From assembly GCF_017491605.1 (NCBI RefSeq), contig NZ_JAFGYY010000025.1:1-64000 (forward strand): 64,000 bases of DNA, read 5' to 3'. This document shows, piece by piece, positions 25,724 to 33,771 of the stretch. This DNA is from Pseudomonas sp. 30_B (GTDB lineage: Bacteria; Pseudomonadota; Gammaproteobacteria; Pseudomonadales; Pseudomonadaceae). Numbering within the stretch: position 1 is the stretch's first letter; every line of letters starts with the position of its first letter. The translations under genes and the position numbers were made by a program. The notes beneath the pieces are model-generated. The model searched no databases, was not told the origin of the DNA, and saw only the letters and a program-made list of their open reading frames with translations.

Positions 25724-26761
25724 TCAGCGCTTGGCCCAGGCCTGGAAGCGCTTCTCCAGGGCATCGCCGTGCTCGGCCCAGAACGCCACGTTCATGCCCA
25801 CGGCATTGGCGATGTTCTGCGGCGCGGTGGGCAGGTTGGCGGCGACGTCCGGCGCCAGCAGTTCCACCGCCTTGCGGTTGGTCGGGCCGTAGGCGATGTT
25901 CTCGGCGAAGGCTTTCTGCTGCGGCGGCTGGCTGGCGAAGTGAACGAACTGCTCGGCCAGTTCCTTCTTGAACACGCCCGAAGGCAGCGCCCAGAAGTCG
26001 AAATCGTAGATGCCGCCGGCCCAGACCATGCGGAAGCCTTTCTGCTCGGCCTGCGCGGCGGCGATCCGACCGTTGTAGGCGGAGCTCATCACCACCGTGC
26101 CGTCGGCCAGATCGCGTACCGGGTCCTGGCCGGACTTCCACCAGTTGATGTTCGGCTTGAGTTCGTCGAGCTTGCGGAAGGCACGGTCGACGCCCTCCTC
26201 GGTGGCCAGCACCTTGTAGACGTCCTTGGGCGCGACGCCGTCGGCCATCAGGGCGAATTCCAGGCTGTATTTGGCGCCCCAGCGCAGGCCGCGCTTGCCG
26301 GGATATTTCTTCACGTCCCAGAAGTCCGCCCAACTGGTCGGAGTGCCTTGCAGCTTGTTCTGGTTGTAGGCCAGCAGGGTGGTCCAGACGAAGATGCCGA
26401 CGCCGCAGGGCTGCACCGCGCCGGGGACGAAGTCGGCGGCGTTGCCGACCGTCTTGGCGTCGAGCTTCATGAACAGCCCTTCCTCGCAGCCGCGGGCGAG
26501 TTCGGGCGCCTCGACTTCCACCACGTCCCAGGACACATGGCTGATCTCCACCATGCGCTTGAGCTTGGCCAGGTCGCCGTTGTAGGAGCCGTGCACGACC
26601 GCATTGTCGGTGGCCGTCTTGAAAGGTTTGTAGAAGGCCGCTTCCTGGGCTTCCTTGTTGGCGCCGCCAAAGGAAATCACCGTGACATAGTCCGCCAGCG
26701 CCGGCAGCGCGACGCTCCCCAGCAGGCCGAACAGCAGCCCTCCCCTTACCGCTCGCAACAT
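25724..26761 (-). CDS. Second PotD-family substrate-binding protein of the agt cluster
   Basis: A 345-residue periplasmic protein with a signal peptide ending LPALA before DYVTVISFGG. It aligns along its length with AgtB (shared blocks include VAPKDVYKVLAT, GVGIFVW/GVGFFVW, ENIAYGPTN). The pocket residues must differ because many intermediate positions diverge, but ligand choice cannot be read from sequence. RBS AAGGAGAA is strong. It sits between agtR and agtA, equivalent to PA0602 from memory. Confidence 0.87.
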   Translation of the reverse strand: MLRAVRGGLLFGLLGSVALPALADYVTVISFGGANKEAQEAAFYKPFKTATDNAVVHGSYNGDLAKLKRMVEISHVSWDVVEVEAPELARGCEEGLFMKLDAKTVGNAADFVPGAVQPCGVGIFVWTTLLAYNQNKLQGTPTSWADFWDVKKYPGKRGLRWGAKYSLEFALMADGVAPKDVYKVLATEEGVDRAFRKLDELKPNINWWKSGQDPVRDLADGTVVMSSAYNGRIAAAQAEQKGFRMVWAGGIYDFDFWALPSGVFKKELAEQFVHFASQPPQQKAFAENIAYGPTNRKAVELLAPDVAANLPTAPQNIANAVGMNVAFWAEHGDALEKRFQAWAKR

Positions 26762-26918
26762 CGTCTTCTCCTTATTCTCACGACGTACCGCATGAAGCGG
26801 GCAATCATTCCCTGCCTCACGCCCGCTAGATAGACGGCTTCTTACAGAAATCGGACACGTCGCACAGAGTGAAGGGAAAATTCAGCAAGCAAGCTGCTAC
26901 AGATCAAACAGGGCCGGC

Positions 26919-27554
26919 TCAGAGGAGCTTGTGCTCCATGGCGTAGCGCACCAGGTCCGCCACCGAGTTGGCGTTGAGCTTCTGCATCAGCCGCGCCTTG
27001 TGGGTGCTGATGGTCTTGCTGCTGACGGCCAGTTGCTGGGCGATCTCGTTGACGCCCTCACCCTGCACCAGGCGCTCGAACACCGAGAACTCGCGTTCGG
27101 AGAGCAGCGCATGGGGCGGCCGCGAGTCGGTCAGGCCGACCTCGAAGACCATGCGGTCGGCCAGGTCGGGATCGATGTAACGGCCGCCGCTGGCGATCTT
27201 ACGGATCGCGGTGAGCAGCAGCGCCGGATCGCTGTCCTTGGTGGCGTAGCCGGCGGCGCCGGCCTTCAGCGCACGGGCGACCATCTGCACCTCGTCGTGC
27301 ATCGACAGCATCAGGATCGCCGGCGGATTGTTCAGCGCGCGGATGCGCGGGATGGCTTCCAGGCCGTTGACGCCGGGCATGGAGATGTCCAGCAGGACCA
27401 CTTCGCAGGGCGTCTGGCGCAGGGTTTCGAGCAGCTGTTCGCCGTTGGTGGCCTCGCCCACCACCTGCAGGTCCTTGGCCATGCCGATCAGTTGCTTGAT
27501 GCCCTCGCGCACGATCGTATGGTCTTCCGCCACCAGCACTCGAATCACCGCCAT
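26919..27554 (-). CDS. agtR: Response regulator AgtR
   Basis: NarL/FixJ-type regulator, 211 residues. Receiver domain with D11 and phospho-acceptor D56 (VVLLDISMPG), then a LuxR-type helix-turn-helix near the C-terminus (LVQGEGVNEIAQQLAVSSKTISTHKARLMQKL). ATG at 27554 overlaps the agtS stop (TGATG). In P. aeruginosa AgtSR turns on the adjacent transporter in response to delta-aminovalerate/GABA and also senses peptidoglycan or GlcNAc-type signals; here the same arrangement suggests the same target. Confidence 0.88.
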   Translation of the reverse strand: MAVIRVLVAEDHTIVREGIKQLIGMAKDLQVVGEATNGEQLLETLRQTPCEVVLLDISMPGVNGLEAIPRIRALNNPPAILMLSMHDEVQMVARALKAGAAGYATKDSDPALLLTAIRKIASGGRYIDPDLADRMVFEVGLTDSRPPHALLSEREFSVFERLVQGEGVNEIAQQLAVSSKTISTHKARLMQKLNANSVADLVRYAMEHKLL

Positions 27555-29983
27555 CACTCCTGCTCGTCGTCATTGTCGTTATCGTTGTCCAGTGGCACCC
27601 GGATCCACAGCGTGGTGCCCTCCCCGGGCTGGCTGTCGATCTGCAGCGTGCCGCCGAACATCAGCACCCGCTCGCGCATGCCCACCAGGCCGAAGGATAC
27701 GCCCTGGCGCGCGGCGCCCGGGTCGAAGCCCACGCCATCGTCCTCGATGCGCAGGCACAGTTCGTCGCCCTCGACGTCCAGTTGCAGCTCCACAGTATGC
27801 GCCTGGGCATGGCGCATGACATTGGTCAGCGCCTCCTGGAGGATGCGGAACAGGCCGATGGCCTTGGCATCCGACAGCGCCGGCGGATTCTCCGGCACCT
27901 GCACCAGGCAGGGTATCTGCGTGCGCGCCTCGAAGCGCCGCGCCTGCCATTCCACCGCCGAGCCGATGCCGGCATCGAGGATCGGCGGACGCAGCGCGGT
28001 GGCCACGTCGCGCACCAGCTGGAACAGCTGGGCGATCAGGCGCTTCATGTTATCCAGGCGCTCGCGCAGACCGCCGTCCAGCTCGCCATAGGCCAGTTCG
28101 CACATGGAGGTTTCCAGCTTGAGCACGGTGAGCACCTGGCCCAGTTCATCGTGCACTTCACGGGCGATCCGCGCCTTCTCCTCCTCCCGCACGCTCTCCA
28201 GGTGGGCGGACAATTCGCGCAGCTGCGCGCGGGACTCGCCCAGCTCCAGCTCGATCTGCTTGTTCTCGGTGATATCCCAGACCACGCCATCCCAGGCCAG
28301 TCGACCGTCGTCGAGGGTCCGCACGGTGGCCTTGATGTCCACCCAGCGCGGCTCATGGCTGCGGGTCAGGATGCGTCCCTGCCAGCGCCAGTTGCTGCCG
28401 CTTTCCACCGCCTGCAACTGGCTGGCGAGATAGCTCTCGCGCTCGGACGGCACCACCAGCCCCATGATCCCCAGCCCGCTCTCGCGCAGGTAGCCGGGGG
28501 CGTAACCGAGCGAGGTCTCGCTGCCGCCGGTGATGAAGCTGATGTAGGCAAAATCGGAGTCGTCGTCCGGCGCGTTGGGTTCCAGGCGGAACACCAGCCC
28601 CGGCACGTTGGCGGCGATGCCCTGCAGGCGCGCCTCGCTTTCCTCGAGGGCGGCGCGGGCACGGCGGCGCTCGGTAACATCGTTGAGGAAGACCAGCAGG
28701 TATTCGGAATCGCCGAAACGCAGGAAGCTCAGCGAGACGTCCGCCGGCAGCCACTGGCCGTCGGCGCGCAGGCACTGGGTCTCGAAGCTCAGCGGCGCCT
28801 CGTCGGCATTGCGCGCGCGGCGCCAGAGGTTGAGCCAGCGGTCCATGTTCAGCGTCGGCTCGAAGTCCGCCAGCGGCCGATCCACCACGGCGCCCGGCGC
28901 ATAGCCGAGCAACTCCTCGGCGGCGCGGTTGGCGTAACGGACGTGGCTGTCCCAGTTGACCCAGAGAATGCCCACGGTGCTGCTGTCGATGGCGAACTGG
29001 GTCAGGCGCAGCGCCTGTTCGGCCGCCTGGCGCAATTCGATATCGCGCCGTGCGGCGACCAGGCGCGACTCCAGCGCCCGCTGCTGGCGGCGCTGCAACA
29101 GCAATGCGCCGATGGCGAAGAGCAGCAGCAGGCCGAGCAGGATGCAGAGGTTCTGCCAGAAGCCCGGCGAGGAGCCCAGTCGTGGATAGGTGGGCTGCAA
29201 CCAGCGTTCGTGGAGCTGATCCAGGTCCTTGGCCGGCACCGCGCGCAGAGCGGTGTCGATGATCGATGCCAGCTCCGGCAGGTCGCGCCTTGTGGCCACG
29301 CGCAGCAGTTGCGGATAGCCGATATCGGCCACCACCGAAAGGCCGGTGAACTCGGTCTCGCGGGTCAGGCGCGCCAGCTGCGCCTCATCGATCACCGCAT
29401 AGCTGGCCTCGCGACCGAGCACCTTGCGCAACGCTTCGCGGTCGCTGTCGACCACTTGCAGCGTGAGGCCCGAGTAGGTGCCGCGCAGATAATCCACCAC
29501 CGGCCCCGGCCCGCGCACCGCAACGGATTCACCCTCTTCGAGCGACTCCAACTCCACCGAGGCACCACCGAGCCTGTCGCTCACCACCAGACGCGGCACG
29601 CGCAGATAGGGGTCGGAGAACAGCCAGTCGCGCAGCGCCGCCGGCGTCTGGCCGATGCCGGGCGCCAGGTCGATCCCCCCGGCGCGCACCGCCCGCTCCA
29701 GCGCCGCCAGGTCCGTATAGGTGCGCCATTGCAGGGTCACGCCCATGGACTTGGCCAGCCATTCCAGCAACTCGACATTGGCCCCGGACAGCTGTTGCAG
29801 GCGCCGGTCCTGTTGCACGTAGGGCGCCTCCAGCAGCGTCCCGACGCGCAGTTGCGGGTGCCCGGCAAGCCAGGCGCGCTGGCTATCGTCGAGCGCCAGA
29901 GGCGGCGCTGCGGTCTCCGCCGCAGCCAGCAACGGCTGGCAACACAACCAGAGCAGACAGGCTTTCCAGAACAGACGACTCAT
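27554..29983 (-). CDS. agtS: Sensor histidine kinase AgtS
   Basis: An 809-residue hybrid of binding protein and kinase. Signal peptide to about residue 20; periplasmic solute-binding (SBP type 3) domain about 25-275; membrane helix about 287-307; two PAS domains; HisKA_3 with phospho-acceptor H611 (REVHDELGQ); and HATPase (DDGVGFDPG, FGLVGMRERV). The start at 29983 gives a good signal peptide. The external binding domain suggests the kinase senses a ligand directly. It is the first gene of the agt run. Confidence 0.88.
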   Translation of the reverse strand: MSRLFWKACLLWLCCQPLLAAAETAAPPLALDDSQRAWLAGHPQLRVGTLLEAPYVQQDRRLQQLSGANVELLEWLAKSMGVTLQWRTYTDLAALERAVRAGGIDLAPGIGQTPAALRDWLFSDPYLRVPRLVVSDRLGGASVELESLEEGESVAVRGPGPVVDYLRGTYSGLTLQVVDSDREALRKVLGREASYAVIDEAQLARLTRETEFTGLSVVADIGYPQLLRVATRRDLPELASIIDTALRAVPAKDLDQLHERWLQPTYPRLGSSPGFWQNLCILLGLLLLFAIGALLLQRRQQRALESRLVAARRDIELRQAAEQALRLTQFAIDSSTVGILWVNWDSHVRYANRAAEELLGYAPGAVVDRPLADFEPTLNMDRWLNLWRRARNADEAPLSFETQCLRADGQWLPADVSLSFLRFGDSEYLLVFLNDVTERRRARAALEESEARLQGIAANVPGLVFRLEPNAPDDDSDFAYISFITGGSETSLGYAPGYLRESGLGIMGLVVPSERESYLASQLQAVESGSNWRWQGRILTRSHEPRWVDIKATVRTLDDGRLAWDGVVWDITENKQIELELGESRAQLRELSAHLESVREEEKARIAREVHDELGQVLTVLKLETSMCELAYGELDGGLRERLDNMKRLIAQLFQLVRDVATALRPPILDAGIGSAVEWQARRFEARTQIPCLVQVPENPPALSDAKAIGLFRILQEALTNVMRHAQAHTVELQLDVEGDELCLRIEDDGVGFDPGAARQGVSFGLVGMRERVLMFGGTLQIDSQPGEGTTLWIRVPLDNDNDNDDEQE

Positions 29984-30136
29984 GCCGACAACACCCCAGA
30001 GTTCGATCGCGCCACTAAACGGCCGGCATACCTTACAGCAACCCCAGTGGAACCCGGCATGGCCTGCGCCTGACAAACCTAATAACAGCCGCTAGGCTGG
30101 CCGCACTCGCGCCCGCCCTGGACATGGATATCGCCG

Positions 30137-31186
30137 ATGCCGCACCTGCCCCGCCCTACTCTGCTCGCCCTTTGCCTGTCGCTCGGCCTGTCGCCGGCCT
30201 GGGCGACAGAGTCCAAGCCCGCCGCCGAGGACAAACCGGCAAGCGCGCCAATGGCCAGGCCGCAGGTCAGCGAACGCAGCCAGGACGATGCCAGCGGCCT
30301 GCAACGGCAATTGCCGGAGCGTGAGCGGCAGATGCTGCAAGCGGGCGAGGAAAGCTTCCTCGCGCTCTGGCTGCCTGCCAACACCGCAGAAGCTGAAGGC
30401 GTGGTGATCCTGATCCCCGGCGATGGCGAAAGCGCCGACTGGCCAGTGGCGATCGGCCCGCTACGACGCAAGCTGCCCGACGCCGGCTGGCAAAGCCTCA
30501 GCGTGACCCTGCCCGATCCACAGAGCACCGCTCCAGTGCCACGCCCGTCCGAATCGGCGGACAAGGCCAGCGCGGATACCGACGCCAGCGCCGCCGACAG
30601 CGCCAGCAAACCGGAAGTGACCGGCAGCGCGGGCAACGCCACGCCGACACCGGAAAGCACCGGCGAAGCCGGCAGCGCCGAACCGGCACAGGCCAATCCG
30701 GCGGAAGCCGCGCCCACCCCGACCGACCCGGTGGCGCTGCGCAAGGCCCACGCCGAGCGGGTACTGGCGCGCATCCAGGCGGCGGTGGAACTGGCTGAGC
30801 AGCACAAGCCCAGGACCATCGTCCTGCTCGGGCACGGCACCGGCGCCTACTGGGCAACCCGTTACCTGGGCGAGCGTACGCCCGCCGATATCAGGAACCT
30901 GCTGCTGGTGGCGCCCGAGATGCCCCGCGACTTCCTGCCTTCGCTGGACGAAACGGTGCCCCTGCTCAGCGTCGCCACCGGCGACTTCTACTACAAGGAC
31001 AAGGCCGCCGACCGCACAGCGGCGCAGCAGCGCCTGCAGGCGAGCAAGCGGCAGAAGTCACCCAACTACATCCAGATCGGCATGAACGCCCTGCCCGCCG
31101 ACCTTGCGACCGAGCAGGAACAACTCTACCGCCGCATTCGCGGCTGGTTGTCGATGCACCTGGAGCCGGTCGGCCAACCCGATTAA
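30137..31186 (+). CDS. DUF3530 family protein, alpha/beta-hydrolase-like
   Basis: Function unknown. The 349-residue protein has a signal peptide (ends SPAWA, about residue 23), a DUF3530 fold with VVILIPGDGESADWP near residue 90 and the nucleophile-elbow-like GHGTGAYW near residue 235. A low-complexity insert rich in Ala, Ser, Pro, Glu and Thr (about 135-200) splits the two. The elbow has Thr-Gly instead of the usual Ser, so catalysis is doubtful. It converges with the DnaJ-like gene, overlapping by four bases. Confidence 0.78.
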   Translation: MPHLPRPTLLALCLSLGLSPAWATESKPAAEDKPASAPMARPQVSERSQDDASGLQRQLPERERQMLQAGEESFLALWLPANTAEAEGVVILIPGDGESADWPVAIGPLRRKLPDAGWQSLSVTLPDPQSTAPVPRPSESADKASADTDASAADSASKPEVTGSAGNATPTPESTGEAGSAEPAQANPAEAAPTPTDPVALRKAHAERVLARIQAAVELAEQHKPRTIVLLGHGTGAYWATRYLGERTPADIRNLLLVAPEMPRDFLPSLDETVPLLSVATGDFYYKDKAADRTAAQQRLQASKRQKSPNYIQIGMNALPADLATEQEQLYRRIRGWLSMHLEPVGQPD

Positions 31187-31947
31187 CGGAAGCCGCGCCG
31201 CTGCCGGACCAGCAGGTAAGCCGCCTGGATCTCGCGGGTCTTTTCGGTGGCGGCGGCAATACGTTCCGGGCTGGCACCCAGGCCTTCGAGCTTGTCCGGA
31301 TGGTTCTGGCTGACCAGCTTGCGGTAAGCACGCTTGATCTCTTCCGGCTCGCTGTCCACCGTCACGCCCAGCAGACGCAGTGCCTGGGTATAGGACTCGC
31401 GCGGCGTGACCGCCGGCTTCGCCCGCTCCGCACCGGCGGCCAGGGCCTGGATACGGGCACGCGGAACGCCGAGCCAGTCACCCCATTGCAGGATCAGGTG
31501 CTTCTCCGCCGACCCCGGCGCACCGGCCGCCCAGGCCATGCGCCAGCAGGCCAGCAGCAGACCTTCCGCCGTCGCCTCATGACCACGGCGCTGGCGCAGG
31601 CCGATCTCCAGCAATTCGCCGCCACTCTTGCCCCGCCCGAAGGCCTCGATGGCCTGACGGCGCGCGCTATCGTCCAGTTGCAGGCGCAGCATTTCCGCCC
31701 GCGCCTGCTGGATATGCGCGTCGTGCACGCGGCCCCGGCTCTTGGCCAGGCGGCCGAGCAGGAGGAACAGCAGCTCGCGGTCACCGACCTGCGGGCCGCC
31801 GCGCAACTGTTCCAGCAGCCCGCGCCACGAGCGCACCTTCAGGCGACGGTCGAGCACCTGGCCGAGCAGCCCACCGAGCAGGGCTCCGGGAATGCTCGCC
31901 AGCGCCCAGCCGGCGATCAGCCCCAGCAATGTGCCCGGCCAGAACAC
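31183..31947 (-). CDS. DjlA-like co-chaperone (TerB plus J domain)
   Basis: A 254-residue protein. A hydrophobic, glycine-rich N-terminal segment (WPGTLLGLIAGWALASIPGALLGGLLGQ) anchors it in the inner membrane, then comes a TerB-like helical region (about 45-165) and a C-terminal J domain with the HPD motif (NHPDKLEG). It should stimulate DnaK at the membrane. GTG start at 31947 follows GGAGGG and lies one base beyond the murU stop, so it is the third gene of amgK-murU-djlA. Confidence 0.85.
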   Translation of the reverse strand: MFWPGTLLGLIAGWALASIPGALLGGLLGQVLDRRLKVRSWRGLLEQLRGGPQVGDRELLFLLLGRLAKSRGRVHDAHIQQARAEMLRLQLDDSARRQAIEAFGRGKSGGELLEIGLRQRRGHEATAEGLLLACWRMAWAAGAPGSAEKHLILQWGDWLGVPRARIQALAAGAERAKPAVTPRESYTQALRLLGVTVDSEPEEIKRAYRKLVSQNHPDKLEGLGASPERIAAATEKTREIQAAYLLVRQRRGFR

Positions 31948-31948
31948 C

Positions 31949-32623
31949 TCAGCCCTCCACCAACTGGCGTTCGACGTCGGCCAGGCGCTCATGGGTGCCG
32001 ACATCGACCCAACGGCCAGCATGCTGCACGCCGCTCACGCGACCGGCCTCCATCGCCCGGCGCAGCAGTGGCGCCAGCTTGAAGGCGCCGGGCTCGCAGC
32101 CCTCGAACAGGGCCGGATGCAGGACGGCAATGCCGCTGTAGGTCAGGCTCGGCTCGCCTTCGCGGTAGTCGCTCACCCGGCCGGCGCGCAGGCAGAAATC
32201 ACCGCGGCTGTGGTGCCCGGGATTGTCCACCAGCACCAGGTGCGCCAGATCGCCTTCGGCCAGTGCGCCGTGCAGGCTCGCGTAATCGAAGTCGGTCCAG
32301 ATGTCGCCGTTGGCGATGACGAAGGCGTCATCGCCCAGCAGCGGCAGCGCCTTGAAGATGCCACCGCCGGTTTCCAGCGGCTCGCCTTCGGGCGAATAGC
32401 GGATGTCCACGTCGAACCGTGCGCCATCGCCCAGGTAGTCCTCGATCTGCTGGCCTAGCCAGGCATGGTTGATCACCAGTTGCTCGAAGCCGGCGCGGCG
32501 CAGCGCCCGCAGCTGGTACTCGATCAGCGGCACGCCACCGGCGCGCACCAGCGGTTTTGGGGTATGCAGGGTCAACGGGCGCAGGCGTTCGCCCTTGCCC
32601 GCGGCGAGGATCATGGCCTTCAT
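31949..32623 (-). CDS. murU: N-acetylmuramate alpha-1-phosphate uridylyltransferase
   Basis: Makes UDP-MurNAc from MurNAc-1-phosphate and UTP, the last step of the Pseudomonas murein-recycling shortcut that bypasses MurA and fosfomycin. The 224-residue nucleotidyltransferase begins with LAAGKGERLRPLT and has PKPLV and the metal-binding NGDIWTDFD. It overlaps amgK by four bases. AnmK is at 3135 in the same window. Confidence 0.93.
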   Translation of the reverse strand: MKAMILAAGKGERLRPLTLHTPKPLVRAGGVPLIEYQLRALRRAGFEQLVINHAWLGQQIEDYLGDGARFDVDIRYSPEGEPLETGGGIFKALPLLGDDAFVIANGDIWTDFDYASLHGALAEGDLAHLVLVDNPGHHSRGDFCLRAGRVSDYREGEPSLTYSGIAVLHPALFEGCEPGAFKLAPLLRRAMEAGRVSGVQHAGRWVDVGTHERLADVERQLVEG

Positions 32624-33642
32624 GCGGGATGCGTCTCGTCTTTGGGCAGGCTCGCCAGCAGGACGGCAAGGTCGGCCAGCTCCGGACGGCGGGCGATGAC
32701 GCTTTCCAGGTAGCGGAAGAAGCGTGGCACGTCACCGAGGTAACGCGGTTTGCCGTCGCGATGGCAGATGCGGGCGAAGATGCCGATCACCTTGAGGTGG
32801 CGTTGCGCGCCCATCAGGTCACTGGCGCGCAGGAAGTCCTCGAAGCGCGCCGGCAGCGGGATGCCGGCGGCCTGTGCCTTGCGCCAGTAACGCGACAGGC
32901 CATCGTGCACGCGCGGCTCCGGCCAGCTGAGGAAGGCGTCCTTGTAGAGGCAGGTCACGTCATAGGTGACCGGGCCGTAGACCGCATCCTGGAAATCCAG
33001 GATGCCGGGATTCGGCTCGCTGAGCATCAGATTGCGCGGCATGTAGTCGCGGTGCACCAGCACGCGCGGCTGCTCCAGCGCGCTGCGCACCAGCAGATCG
33101 CAGGTACGCTGCCAGGCGGCCAGTTGCTCACCCTCCAGGGTCACACCCAGGTGGCGCTGCAGGTACCAGTCGGGGAACAGCTGCAACTCGCGGCGCAGCA
33201 GGGCTTCGTCATAGGCGGGCAGGCGTTCGGCGACGTCCACCTGCTGGAAGGCCACCAGCGCATCCAGCGCGGGCTCGAACAGTTCCTCGGCGTTCTGCGG
33301 GTTGATCACGTCGAGGTAGGTCTGGCGACCGAGATCGCTGAGCAGCAGGAAGCCCTGCTCGACATCCTCGGCCAGAATCGTCGGCACGTGCACACCGGCC
33401 TCGGCCAGCAAAGCGGCGACCTTGACGAAGGGGCGGCAATCTTCCTGGGGCGGCGGCGCATCCATCACGATCAGGCTGCGGCCATCGCCCTGCCAACGGA
33501 AATAACGACGGAAACTGGCGTCGCTGCTGGCTGGCGTGAGGCTCGCCTCGGGCACCGGGCCCCAGCCTTCAGCATTGAACACAGCGGGCAAACTCAAGTC
33601 CAACCAGCCAATCATCTGCTGGTAACGGGCATCCTGTGACAT
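32620..33642 (-). CDS. amgK: N-acetylmuramate/N-acetylglucosamine kinase AmgK
   Basis: Phosphorylates MurNAc (and GlcNAc) at the anomeric position. The 340-residue protein has an aminoglycoside-phosphotransferase fold with catalytic HRDYMPRNLM and metal-binding ILDFQDAVYGP. First gene of amgK-murU-djlA. It is divergent from lptD, with about 130 bases for both promoters, a linkage of wall recycling and outer-membrane assembly conserved in Pseudomonas. Confidence 0.93.
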   Translation of the reverse strand: MSQDARYQQMIGWLDLSLPAVFNAEGWGPVPEASLTPASSDASFRRYFRWQGDGRSLIVMDAPPPQEDCRPFVKVAALLAEAGVHVPTILAEDVEQGFLLLSDLGRQTYLDVINPQNAEELFEPALDALVAFQQVDVAERLPAYDEALLRRELQLFPDWYLQRHLGVTLEGEQLAAWQRTCDLLVRSALEQPRVLVHRDYMPRNLMLSEPNPGILDFQDAVYGPVTYDVTCLYKDAFLSWPEPRVHDGLSRYWRKAQAAGIPLPARFEDFLRASDLMGAQRHLKVIGIFARICHRDGKPRYLGDVPRFFRYLESVIARRPELADLAVLLASLPKDETHPA

Positions 33643-33771
33643 CTTTATGGGTTCTCCACGGCCCTAGCCGTTGCGCGGGTCATGCTTTATTATCCAGCAT
33701 CTTTTTGAGCCCATCGAGAGGCTCGCGGCCCTTACCGGGTCGATGGCTCGCAGGACGCCCGGATTAACAAG

